Source: SG8-40 sp963792855
GTDB lineage: Bacteria; Pseudomonadota; Gammaproteobacteria; Burkholderiales; Eutrophovitaceae
Assembly (NCBI GenBank): GCA_963792855.1
Contig: CAWBXZ010000013.1
Location: 62,001-126,000, forward strand
Direction: 5' to 3'
DNA length: 64,000 nt
The notes beneath the pieces are model-generated. The model saw only the letters and a program-made list of their open reading frames with translations. It was not told the DNA's origin and ran no database searches. Each line of letters opens with the position of its first letter. Within the stretch, counting starts at the first letter, position 1. The position numbers and the translations under genes are program-made. Below are positions 44,948 to 53,821 of the stretch, piece after piece.

Positions 44948-47818
44948 ATGAAGCATCTCAGGAAAACATCATTGGGCAGCAAGGTCGCGCGGCGCGCATT
45001 TCTGCCGTTTGCCCTGTCGGCGCTTCTGCCGGTTCTTTCGCTCGCGGTGCTGCATCATTTTCAGGGCACGGCCTTGCTGGTTGAACACACCAACGGCGAA
45101 CTGCATGCAGCCGGTACAGCCTACGGTGCCGCGCTGGGCGAACGCCTTGGTTTCGCCGATCACATTTTGCGCAATGCAGCCGCCCAACTGAACGATGGCG
45201 TAAGCTTCGAACAGGTCAGGCAGCGCGCCAGCGGCCCGTTTCTTGACTTCGCCGTGGTTGATAGCGATACCCTTTCGCACCCCAGGCAGGACGCATATGC
45301 ATGGGCGCAACCTCTCGCATCCACTGCTTACCAGCGTGTTCTGGAAGGTGAATCGGCCATCGTCATCCGAACGCACCCGAACGACAGCGCCACCGTCCTC
45401 CTGATACGCGCACTCGATGCGAAAGAACCGGGTCCGCGACTGTTGATGGGCGAAGTCGACCGGACATACCTCTGGAAGCTGCGCGCGCCAGGCGTCAACG
45501 AGATCGAGTTGTGCGTTTTCGATGATGTTTACAGACCTCTGGCGTGCTCGCAAAGCGTGCAGTTTCCAAACCTGCCGGGGCTCCTTGGCGAGAAGGCCCG
45601 GGCCGCCGACGGGGCCATGCAGTGGGAAACCGATGGCGAAAGCTTCGTGGGCTATTTCAACGAGTTCTTCCCGCAGTCAGGGCGGACCGGTCCGCGCTGG
45701 ACCGTGGCTGCGGCGCAGGGCAAGGCTTGTGCGCTTGCAGGCCTGACCAACGTCAACGCTCTTTCTCTCGGCATCATTTCGCTATTCGCAGTGTTGGCGG
45801 CAATTTTCAGCGTCAAGCATGTGCGGCGCACGCTCGCCCCTCTCAAGAAGCTGATCGACGGCACGGCCCGGCTTCGGAACAAGGAATTCTCGACGAGAGT
45901 GAACATTGTGTCCGACGACGAGTTCGGCGATCTTGCCGCCTCATTCAACGCCATGGCGAGTCGGCTTGGAAGACAGTTCGATGTGATGACGACCCTCTCG
46001 GCAATCGACAGGGCCATTCTTTTCGATCTCGAGATCGACCGGGTGATGGAAGAGGTGCTTTGTTCCCTGCGTCAGATATTCAAGCTGCGATGCGTTGGCA
46101 TTGCCGTGACCGAGCGCGATGTTCCCGACGAAATGGAGCTCTACACCATCGGTCAGGACGAAAACCGGGCGATGGTCAAGCGCCGCCACGTCGGTGACGA
46201 CAGTCGCTCCATTCTTCTTGCGAATGCGGACGACTCCTGGAGCACCGGCGAGAACTCGGCGTCCGCCCTCATGAGCCAGCATCACGGATGGGACGCGCAG
46301 CACACGTTCAATTTCCCCATTTCGTCCAAGAGCGGTATCGGCGGCCTCATGCTTCTCGGATTCTCGGAGCGCATCGAACTCGAGAGCGAGGATATCGAGA
46401 ATATCCGCGACTTTGCCGACCGCATCGGAGTCGCTCTCACCTCGGTGGCGCGTGATGAGGCGCTGTACCGACAGGCTCGTTATGACAACCTTACCGGCCT
46501 GCCGAACCGCTTTCTCCTTGTCGAAAGGCTCAAGCAGGAAATCTCGCAGGCCACCCGGTCCGACAAGCAATTCGCCGTTCTGTATGTCGATCTCGACCGG
46601 TTCAAGCAGGTGAACGACAGTCTAGGCCACGCTGCGGGGGACCAGTTGTTACAGGAAGCCGCCCACCGCTTACGCGAGTGCGTGCGCGATTCCGATACCG
46701 TTGCGCGCGTGGGGGGAGACGAGTTCACCATTATTCTAAGTGGCTTCGGTGATGCGCAAGTTGCCGGCATCGTTGCGGACCACGTGCTGACTGAAATGGA
46801 CAAACCGTTCTCGATATCCGGTACAGAGCAGTTCGTCACGGCGAGCATCGGCGTTGTGGTTTACCCGCAGGATGGCGCCACTGCCAATGAACTGCTCAAC
46901 AATGCGGATACTGCGATGTACCGTTCCAAGGCGAGCGGGCGCTCGACAGTGGTTTTTTTCGAGGAAAACATGACGGCAGAAGCCGTCCGGGTTGCGACAC
47001 TGGATCGCGATCTGCGCCATGCACTTGCAGAGCAACAACTGACGCTGCATTACCAGCCGCAAATCGACTTGCGCACCGGCAACATCTGCGCGGTCGAGGC
47101 ACTGGTACGCTGGCAGCACCCGGAACGCGGACTACTGAGTCCGACGGCATTCGTCGAGTTTGCCGAGGACTCCGGACTCATCGTTGCCGTCGGCGAGTTT
47201 GTGCTCAGACAGGCATGCCGGCAATTCTGTGAGTGGCACGATGCCGGCATCAATGTCGGAAGAGTCAGCGTAAACGTCTCCGGAAAGCAGTTCCGCCAGC
47301 TCGAGTTCGTGTCACTGGTCGAACAGATCGTGATGGAAACCGGAATGCCCTCCAACAAACTGACGATGGAAATAACCGAAAACGTCCTGCTACACGACGT
47401 TGATCAGGTTTCCCAGGTGCTGGACTTGCTGCGCGCTCATGGCATTCGCATCGAGCTTGATGACTTCGGCACGGGTTATTCTTCCATGTCCTACCTGGAA
47501 AAGTTGCCCGTTAACGCACTCAAGATCGACCGCGCATTCGTACGAACCATCGACGCAGCCGGACGAGGCGGCGTAATTGCCAAGCTGGTGCTTGATATGG
47601 CGCGCTCGCTCAATATGAGTGTGATCGCAGAGGGTATACAACAACCCGAGCAACTCGCGTTCATGCGCGCAAATAACTGCGACATCGGGCAAGGTTTTCT
47701 GTTTTCCAAACCCCTCACCGCCGAAGGGATCGGCACGTTTTACGCGAACTGGAACCTGGTCACTCGAAACACGCTGTTTCCGCGCACGTCGGACGCCGGC
47801 CAATCGGTCGCAATCTAG
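44948..47818 (+). CDS. Membrane-bound GGDEF-EAL cyclic-di-GMP enzyme (paralogue 1)
   Basis: A 956-residue protein for making and/or breaking c-di-GMP. Domains: helix 1 (about 18-37), a periplasmic sensor region (about 38-270) with a cysteine pair Cys189/Cys200, helix 2 (about 272-292), HAMP (about 293-345), a GAF-like region (about 350-500), GGDEF (about 510-670, motif at 589-593) and EAL (about 690-940, motif at 717-719). The I-site RxxD (RDSD) stands five residues before GGDEF, so product inhibition is expected. The EAL residues NVSGKQF, ITEN, DDFGTGYSS and LKIDR are all intact, so both activities are plausible. Close paralogue of the gene at 48597. Confidence 0.93.
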   Translation: MKHLRKTSLGSKVARRAFLPFALSALLPVLSLAVLHHFQGTALLVEHTNGELHAAGTAYGAALGERLGFADHILRNAAAQLNDGVSFEQVRQRASGPFLDFAVVDSDTLSHPRQDAYAWAQPLASTAYQRVLEGESAIVIRTHPNDSATVLLIRALDAKEPGPRLLMGEVDRTYLWKLRAPGVNEIELCVFDDVYRPLACSQSVQFPNLPGLLGEKARAADGAMQWETDGESFVGYFNEFFPQSGRTGPRWTVAAAQGKACALAGLTNVNALSLGIISLFAVLAAIFSVKHVRRTLAPLKKLIDGTARLRNKEFSTRVNIVSDDEFGDLAASFNAMASRLGRQFDVMTTLSAIDRAILFDLEIDRVMEEVLCSLRQIFKLRCVGIAVTERDVPDEMELYTIGQDENRAMVKRRHVGDDSRSILLANADDSWSTGENSASALMSQHHGWDAQHTFNFPISSKSGIGGLMLLGFSERIELESEDIENIRDFADRIGVALTSVARDEALYRQARYDNLTGLPNRFLLVERLKQEISQATRSDKQFAVLYVDLDRFKQVNDSLGHAAGDQLLQEAAHRLRECVRDSDTVARVGGDEFTIILSGFGDAQVAGIVADHVLTEMDKPFSISGTEQFVTASIGVVVYPQDGATANELLNNADTAMYRSKASGRSTVVFFEENMTAEAVRVATLDRDLRHALAEQQLTLHYQPQIDLRTGNICAVEALVRWQHPERGLLSPTAFVEFAEDSGLIVAVGEFVLRQACRQFCEWHDAGINVGRVSVNVSGKQFRQLEFVSLVEQIVMETGMPSNKLTMEITENVLLHDVDQVSQVLDLLRAHGIRIELDDFGTGYSSMSYLEKLPVNALKIDRAFVRTIDAAGRGGVIAKLVLDMARSLNMSVIAEGIQQPEQLAFMRANNCDIGQGFLFSKPLTAEGIGTFYANWNLVTRNTLFPRTSDAGQSVAI

Positions 47819-47930
47819 GGCCTGTTAACACCTATGTGATCGACGCGCCGGTGGCCGCTCGGCCGACGCACCCTGCACGCGGCCTCGTGATACAGCAGCC
47901 GTAGCGATCACATCCGTTGTTTAAGGGCCT
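47819..47930. repeat. Imperfect inverted-repeat element, MITE-like or hairpin terminator
   Basis: Starts directly after the stop of paralogue 1. The left end (GGCCTGTTAACA...ATGTGATCG) and the reverse complement of the right end (GGCCCTTAAACAA...ATGTGATCG) agree over about 25 bases, with exact 9-base arms at 47834-47842 and 47905-47913. The inner 60 bases are GC-rich. The ends beginning GGGCCTGTTAAC resemble tips of some insertion sequences, but there is no transposase and no clear target duplication. Confidence 0.4.
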
Positions 47931-48046
47931 GTGCCGCAACATGCATGTTTCTTGCGGGATTGCATGCCATTGCATCAACAACGGAAACGTCTTGCGCGGT
48001 CCGCAAAAGAGGTTATTCCGTTTGGGAACAAAACATTATCCGACGT

Positions 48047-48583
48047 ATGATCAAACGCCCGCGGATCATATGCTGCTCTCAACAGCGGAGCGGTGCCGAA
48101 ATTTCCTCGCGTCGACGCGACGACTGGACGATTGCAAGACACTCGCTCGGTGTGACGTTGATCGAAATCTTCATAGCATTGGCAATCGTCGGAATCCTCA
48201 GTGCCGTTTCCGTGCGTCTCTATGATCGCTATTTGTACCGCGCCGAAGTGGCCCAGGCCAAACTGGACATCCACGACATTACCTTCGAAATAGCCCGTTA
48301 CCAATTGGACAATGACGACCTACCGGACGACCTTGCCACGATCGGCAAAGCAGGACTCGTCGATCCGTGGGGCAACCCATACCAGTACCTCAACATTTCC
48401 ACCGGCAAGGGCTTGGGCAAGATCAGGAAAAACAAGAATCTGGTACCCATTAATTCCGACTACGATCTCTACAGCAAGGGACCGGATGGATTGAGTCAGG
48501 GTCCTTTGACTGCAAAGGCGAGCCGTGACGACATTGTGCGCGCCAGCAACGGCCGCTTTATCGGCGTTGCGTCGGATTACTAG
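48047..48583 (+). CDS. Type II secretion-like pseudopilin (GspG-like)
   Basis: A 178-residue prepilin-type protein. After a 35-residue basic leader the processing site is G|VTLIE with the conserved Glu at +5, followed by the hydrophobic helix IFIALAIVGILSAVSV. The soluble part has DPWGNPYQY and NSDYDLYSKGPDG, the calcium-loop segments characteristic of GspG major pseudopilins. No other secretion or pilus gene is nearby, so this is an orphan. It sits between the two GGDEF-EAL paralogues, 13 bases before the second. Start chosen at the ATG at 48047; the open frame continues further up. Confidence 0.85.
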   Translation: MIKRPRIICCSQQRSGAEISSRRRDDWTIARHSLGVTLIEIFIALAIVGILSAVSVRLYDRYLYRAEVAQAKLDIHDITFEIARYQLDNDDLPDDLATIGKAGLVDPWGNPYQYLNISTGKGLGKIRKNKNLVPINSDYDLYSKGPDGLSQGPLTAKASRDDIVRASNGRFIGVASDY

Positions 48584-48596
48584 GTCGGGCACGCCG

Positions 48597-51455
48597 ATGC
48601 AACTGGACGCGACATTTCTCAAAGGCAGACTGGCAAGACGCATCCTCGTCATGTTCGCCATATCGACTCTGGTGCCGATACTGATGCTCGCAGCACTGTA
48701 TCGGTTTCAGGGCAGTGCGCTGCTATTGGAACAGGCGTACACCAAGCTAGGTGCTTCGAGCGGGACTTACGGTTCGGTTATCTACGATCGTCTGTTACTT
48801 GCAGATGACGCATTGCGTAGCTCGGCGGCAGGACTGCGCCGAGGTCTGCCGGTCGAGAGTATTGGCGCACCTTCCGCAACGCCCTTTCGCGAACTCACCG
48901 TGCTTCCTGCCACATCCAGCGCGGCTTCCGGGTTCGCACTGACGACCGCACAGCAGGCACATATGCGGTCCGGGCAGTCGGTGCTCGTCACCAGGCGGAT
49001 CGCAGATTCACAAAGTGGGGTTTTCATGATTCGCGCCGTTGATCCGGAACGCCCCGGGAAGGGCCTCGTTTCGGCGCAAATCCGGCCTGAATATCTCTGG
49101 GTTGACCGGGATACCCTTCCATATCTCACCGAGTTGTGCGCATTCGATCAGAACGGGCGACAGTTGTCGTGCAGCGGATCCATGCGCTTTCCGTCACTGG
49201 CCGATATGCTTGTCCGAGGCGAGCAAGGCACGAGCGGCGGCCTTGAATGGGACGACTACGACACGCAGTACGTCGGGCATTTTCATGAAGTGTTTCTTGA
49301 TGCGAAATTCAAGGTTCCGCGCTGGGTCGTTGTCGCCGTGCAGCGCCGCGCGGACGCACTCGACGCGCTTGCGACATTCGAAACGGTCTTCTGGACCAGC
49401 CTTGCCGTTTCCGCCCTGCTTGCAGCGCTGCTCGGCGTCAGCCAGATACGCCGAGTGATGGTTCCGTTGGGAAAACTCATCTCCGGCACCAGCCGCCTCA
49501 GTGATCGGGATTTCTCGACCAAGGTCGAGATCGCCTCGAACGACGAGTTCGAGACCCTCGCCCACTCATTCAACATGATGACCACACGCCTTGGCAGGCA
49601 GTTCGATGTGATGAAGACGTTGTCTTCGATCGACCAGGCGATCCTGCGCAATCTCGATGTGGATCGGATCATTGAAGAAGTCCTGTTATCACTGCGGGAG
49701 CTGTTCGACATCGAATGCGCCGGTATTCTCGCCATGGACCGGGACAACCCGGTCCGCCTGAGGCTGTATTCGATCAGCCGCGATCGCGACCGGCCGATGG
49801 TCAAACAGGAGTGCTCGGCAGCAAATGCTGATGAACTTCTTCTTGCCAGTGCCAATGGATACTGGACGGATGCCGACAAATCCGAATGGCAAACAAGCTG
49901 CTGCGAAGGAAATTCGGCGACTCGCAGTTTTTTCAATCTTCCCATCACTTCGAAGACCGGACACGGCGGCTTGGTGATGCTCGGCTTCGCAAACCGGCCG
50001 GACCTGGAACAGGAAGAAATCCACAACATTCGTGACTTTGCGGACCGGATCGGTGTTGCCCTCACCTCTGCCGCGCACGACGAACAGCTCTACCGTCAGG
50101 CACGGTACGACGGTCTCACCGGATTGCCAAACCGCTTTCTGCTGGTGGAGCGCCTCAAGCGCGAGATCGGTCAGTCGCAAAGGCGTGGAACACAAACAGC
50201 GGTGATCTACATTGACCTTGACCGGTTCAAGCAGGTTAACGACAGTCTTGGCCACGCCGCGGGCGACCAGCTCCTGCAGGAAGCAGCGAACCGATTGCGA
50301 CACTGCGTACGCGAGACCGACACCCTCGCCCGGGTCGGCGGTGATGAATTCGCCATCGTCGTTGGCGGGCTGGACGATGGCAAGGCGGCAAGCGCCGTCG
50401 CCGATCACGTTCTGGATGCGATGGAGGATCCATTCCCGATTCTCGGAGTCGAGAATTTCGTGGGCGCGAGCATTGGTATTGCCGTCTATCCCCAGGACGG
50501 TGACAATCCGGGTGAGCTGTTGCGCAACGCGGACACCGCGATGTACCGGGCCAAATCCGTGGGCCGCTCGACCACCGTATTCTTCGAAAGCAACATGAAC
50601 GCCGAAGTGGTGCGGATTGCCAGGCTCGACCGTGAGCTGCGCCGCGCCATCTCCGAGCGGCAGTTGCTGTTGCACTATCAGCCACAGTTCGACCTCGAAA
50701 CGGGTGCGATCTGTGCCGTTGAAGCGTTGCTGCGCTGGGAACATCCCGAGCGCGGCGTTTTGATGCCCGGAACTTTCATCGACTTTGCCGAGGACTCGGG
50801 GCTGATCATCGCGCTCGGTCAGTTCGTTCTGGAAGAGGCGTGCCGGCAACTGCGGAGCTGGCGAGCGTCGGGAATTGACGTCGGCCATATTTCCATCAAC
50901 ATCTCCGGACGGCAGTTTCGCCAACGCGGATTCCCGGAATCAGTTCAGGCGGTGCTCCAGCACACCGGCACCCCCGGCAACAGCATCGCAATGGAGATCA
51001 CCGAAAATGTTCTCATCGAGGACGTCGATCAGGTCATCGACTCGCTGCATCAGCTCCGCGCCCATGGTATCCGCATAGAGCTTGACGATTTCGGAACTGG
51101 ATACTCGTCGATGTCCTATCTCGAGAGATTGCCGGTGGACACACTCAAGATAGACCGCTCTTTCGTCGCAACCATCGATGCGGCTGGCCGGGGCGGTGTC
51201 ATTGCAAAACTGGTCCTCGATATGGCGCGCTCCCTGAATATGGGAATCATCGCCGAGGGCATGGAAACGCACGCACAACTCGACTTCATGCGCAAGCACA
51301 ACTGTGACTTCGGTCAGGGTTTCCTGTTTTGCGAACCGTTGCCTGCCGGGCTCCTGACGACTTTTTTCAGCCGCTGGAATCTGCTGCAACGCAAAGTCCT
51401 GTTCCCGGATGCTGTTATCGAGACAAGTGCCGAAAAGAAACTGATCGAAACCTAG
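48597..51455 (+). CDS. Membrane-bound GGDEF-EAL cyclic-di-GMP enzyme (paralogue 2)
   Basis: A 952-residue paralogue of the gene at 44948 with the same plan: helix 1 (about 16-36), periplasmic sensor with Cys181/Cys192 at the same 11-residue spacing, helix 2 and HAMP (about 265-340), GAF-like region, GGDEF (motif 581-585) with I-site RETD, and EAL (motif 709-711) with NISGRQF, ITEN, DDFGTGYSS and LKIDR intact. The ATG at 48597 is 13 bases after the pseudopilin stop, so the two are likely one operon. The open frame reaches back into the pseudopilin gene (48525), but that part lacks family likeness. Confidence 0.93.
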   Translation: MQLDATFLKGRLARRILVMFAISTLVPILMLAALYRFQGSALLLEQAYTKLGASSGTYGSVIYDRLLLADDALRSSAAGLRRGLPVESIGAPSATPFRELTVLPATSSAASGFALTTAQQAHMRSGQSVLVTRRIADSQSGVFMIRAVDPERPGKGLVSAQIRPEYLWVDRDTLPYLTELCAFDQNGRQLSCSGSMRFPSLADMLVRGEQGTSGGLEWDDYDTQYVGHFHEVFLDAKFKVPRWVVVAVQRRADALDALATFETVFWTSLAVSALLAALLGVSQIRRVMVPLGKLISGTSRLSDRDFSTKVEIASNDEFETLAHSFNMMTTRLGRQFDVMKTLSSIDQAILRNLDVDRIIEEVLLSLRELFDIECAGILAMDRDNPVRLRLYSISRDRDRPMVKQECSAANADELLLASANGYWTDADKSEWQTSCCEGNSATRSFFNLPITSKTGHGGLVMLGFANRPDLEQEEIHNIRDFADRIGVALTSAAHDEQLYRQARYDGLTGLPNRFLLVERLKREIGQSQRRGTQTAVIYIDLDRFKQVNDSLGHAAGDQLLQEAANRLRHCVRETDTLARVGGDEFAIVVGGLDDGKAASAVADHVLDAMEDPFPILGVENFVGASIGIAVYPQDGDNPGELLRNADTAMYRAKSVGRSTTVFFESNMNAEVVRIARLDRELRRAISERQLLLHYQPQFDLETGAICAVEALLRWEHPERGVLMPGTFIDFAEDSGLIIALGQFVLEEACRQLRSWRASGIDVGHISINISGRQFRQRGFPESVQAVLQHTGTPGNSIAMEITENVLIEDVDQVIDSLHQLRAHGIRIELDDFGTGYSSMSYLERLPVDTLKIDRSFVATIDAAGRGGVIAKLVLDMARSLNMGIIAEGMETHAQLDFMRKHNCDFGQGFLFCEPLPAGLLTTFFSRWNLLQRKVLFPDAVIETSAEKKLIET

Positions 51456-51465
51456 CGATCGTTTT

Positions 51466-52089
51466 TCATTGCGCCGGTTTCCGCAATTTCGCCAACTGCC
51501 GGTCATGCCGGGATCCCAATAACGGCTGGACGACTATCGCACCGCTGAGAGCAAGAAACATGTCCCACTGCGTGTCCCACACGTCTCCCTGAGTCGCCAG
51601 AAAGGCGTCGGCTGCTGTTCCCGTAGCGATGGCAACCCACCATTCGACAAACTCGTAGGACGCCGATATGGCCAGCACGACACAACACACCAGAAAGTAA
51701 AGCCAGCGCCGGCCGCGAACGACGTCGGCGCGGATGAATATCTCGCGTGCAATCATCGCTGGCACAAGGCCCTGGAAAAAGTGACCAACCCTGTCGTAGT
51801 AGTTGCGCGCCAGCCCGAATTCGGACTGCAGCCAGTCAAAGAATGGCACTTCCGAGTAGGTCCAGTGCGCGCCCACCAACAATACCAGCGCGTGCAACCA
51901 GATCAGTCCGTAAACAAGCGCGGTGAGCTTGACGCGCGGATAAATCACAGTCAGAACGATTGCGCCGATGATTGCCGGAAATGCCTCGAGAATCCAGATG
52001 AAGCGGTCGGCGGGCTGGTATCCCGACCAGACCAATATCATCAGGAAGCTCGCGAGCAACGTTGCATGCAGGCGTGCGCCGGACCCCAT
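51466..52089 (-). CDS. YjdF/DUF2238-family membrane protein
   Basis: A 207-residue integral membrane protein, about six helices. Family segments YYDRVGHFFQGLVPAMIAREI, SASYEFVEWWVA and GDVWDTQWDMFLALSGA are visible (conserved Asp, Glu, Trp and Gln/Asp residues in the membrane). The family has no settled function. Convergent with the GGDEF-EAL gene, 10 bases apart. Confidence 0.85.
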   Translation of the reverse strand: MGSGARLHATLLASFLMILVWSGYQPADRFIWILEAFPAIIGAIVLTVIYPRVKLTALVYGLIWLHALVLLVGAHWTYSEVPFFDWLQSEFGLARNYYDRVGHFFQGLVPAMIAREIFIRADVVRGRRWLYFLVCCVVLAISASYEFVEWWVAIATGTAADAFLATQGDVWDTQWDMFLALSGAIVVQPLLGSRHDRQLAKLRKPAQ

Positions 52090-52158
52090 CTCAATTACTC
52101 GCAGCGATCAGAAAATTGACCGCTGCCGTGTCCATGTCTTGAAATGGCTGCAGCCTCC

Positions 52159-53031
52159 TCACGGGAGTTCCTCCACCTTGAGATATATCCTGCGCTCGTC
52201 GCTGGTCGCACCGGAGTTATACCAGACAATTCCGCTATCGCGCCCTCCCGAATCCTGCGAGACCGAACCGACCTCGATCCATGCGCCAAGCATGCCGCTG
52301 ACGATGGTGTCCACCCGCTGAATCCGGGCTGATCCACTCACGCGACCGCGAACAGTATCGGACGACGCCGCGAGTTCTACCGTAACGCGCTCGCCATTGA
52401 CCCGCGGCGTTGCGTAGAACCCGGTAACAACGTCACGGTACTCGACAGTTTCTTCTCCGTTACCGGCGGTACCGCCATGAACGGGAATGGACTGGCCAAC
52501 CGCGATGTAAGCACCGTTGCCCTCCAGTACCTGCACGGACTGGAACGTGTTCCTTGTTCTTGTCGAACTCGCTGCGCCCGCCTGCACCCGCACACCATCG
52601 CCTTGCCCTGGACCGTTGCTCACACCCCTCCCGCCTCGCCTTTGGTCTTCCGCGCGGGAATCAGGCAGCGTGACCCGGATATCATCGCTTCCGGCGGAAC
52701 CCGTAATACCCACATCAAGCTCTCGCTCCTGTGCTGTTGCACCTTGCCTGACGGTCATCACCAGGCGCCTCGGACGCGCGTCCACGATCGCGAGAATCTT
52801 TCGCAACTCGGCGAGATTGGCCGCTGTCGTCCTGATGACGAGCTTGTCTTTCAAGCCGCTGATGCTGCCGCCGGGTGCGAGCATCGGCCGCAGCAACGGG
52901 ATGACTTCGTCGGCCGTGCGGGTATTCAATTCGATCACCGCCATTTCGGAAGCATGGGCGGCGACCAGACACAATAACGCGGCGGCAGCTGCAAGCGATC
53001 TTAATGTCACGAAGTAAACGCGGTTCGTCAT
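52159..53031 (-). CDS. Exported secretin N-domain protein lacking the pore domain
   Basis: A 290-residue protein with signal peptide (AAALLCLVAAHAS). Residues about 30-95 form a secretin N1/NolW-like fold (VIELNTRTADEVIPLLRPML and VIRTTAANLAELRKILAIVD). The rest (QVLEGNGAYIAVGQSIPV, YRDVVTGFYATPRVNGERV) resembles the start of a secretin beta-domain, but the barrel-forming part is missing. It overlaps mtfA by four bases (ATGA). It may be a periplasmic relative of secretins rather than a channel. Confidence 0.75.
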   Translation of the reverse strand: MTNRVYFVTLRSLAAAAALLCLVAAHASEMAVIELNTRTADEVIPLLRPMLAPGGSISGLKDKLVIRTTAANLAELRKILAIVDARPRRLVMTVRQGATAQERELDVGITGSAGSDDIRVTLPDSRAEDQRRGGRGVSNGPGQGDGVRVQAGAASSTRTRNTFQSVQVLEGNGAYIAVGQSIPVHGGTAGNGEETVEYRDVVTGFYATPRVNGERVTVELAASSDTVRGRVSGSARIQRVDTIVSGMLGAWIEVGSVSQDSGGRDSGIVWYNSGATSDERRIYLKVEELP

Positions 53032-53816
53032 GGCGTCGCTCCGGAGCCTGACCCGCGCCCGGCCAAGGGGTCCTGCCGGAAGAACAGGGCAAGTTGTGCG
53101 TATACGCGCGGATAATTCCGGCGCAGCATGTCTGGCAGCTCGAAAAAACACTCCGAGACCACGGCAAAGAACTCTGCCGGCGATTGCGACGCATATGGAT
53201 CGATTTCGGTCATTTCGTCATGCAATACCCGCTCGCAGAAATGTTCGTAGGCTTCGGTAAAATCCCGTGACCATTCCCGGCGGTCCATTCCCCTGTGCAA
53301 CGGCGGAAACCCGTTTGCATCTCCGGTCAGCATGTCGAGTTTATGTGCGAACTCGTGTATCACCACGTTTGTCCCGTCACTGGCCCACGCGGACTCGACC
53401 CGTGCCGCCGCCAGTATCACCGGTCCGCGCAGCCACGCCTGCCCGGCGTAAACATGGTCATCCGTTTCCACCAGTCCGTGTTCGTTGCGATACTCCTGCC
53501 TGGGCATGAATTCGTCAGGATAGACGATGACCTCGACCCAGTCATTGTAGGAATCGATCCCCAGGTTCAGGATCAGGATACAGGCCTGAATCGCGATTCC
53601 CAGCTTTATCTCATCGTCAAGCAATGTGTCGCCGGCAGCACTGATCTGCTTTTCGTGCAGGAAAAGCACGCACAGGTCGCGCAAGCGCGCCCGATCCCCT
53701 TCGTTCAAGCGCTCGACGAACGCGAACCGGCTCGATACGCGCTGCCATAACGCGTTGTCGATGCTGTGCTTGCGCAGAAGGAGGCGCCGGCGCCACGCCC
53801 GGTAAAAACCGAACAC
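53028..53816 (-). CDS. mtfA: Zinc-dependent peptidase MtfA
   Basis: Cytosolic aminopeptidase that in E. coli binds the repressor Mlc (DgsA) and relieves repression of ptsG. The 262 residues contain the metal site HEFAH (154-158) and downstream Glu-containing segment SPAEFFAVVSECFFE (as in M90 peptidases). Followed by the secretin-N gene, overlapping its start; preceded by rmuC at five bases, so all three are probably one transcript. Confidence 0.93.
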   Translation of the reverse strand: MFGFYRAWRRRLLLRKHSIDNALWQRVSSRFAFVERLNEGDRARLRDLCVLFLHEKQISAAGDTLLDDEIKLGIAIQACILILNLGIDSYNDWVEVIVYPDEFMPRQEYRNEHGLVETDDHVYAGQAWLRGPVILAAARVESAWASDGTNVVIHEFAHKLDMLTGDANGFPPLHRGMDRREWSRDFTEAYEHFCERVLHDEMTEIDPYASQSPAEFFAVVSECFFELPDMLRRNYPRVYAQLALFFRQDPLAGRGSGSGATP

Positions 53817-53821
53817 GTCGC

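Noticed and set aside
49689..50924. A 411-codon minus-strand frame over the second GGDEF-EAL gene
   Set aside because: Antisense to intact GGDEF and EAL motifs; composition is that of a shadow frame.
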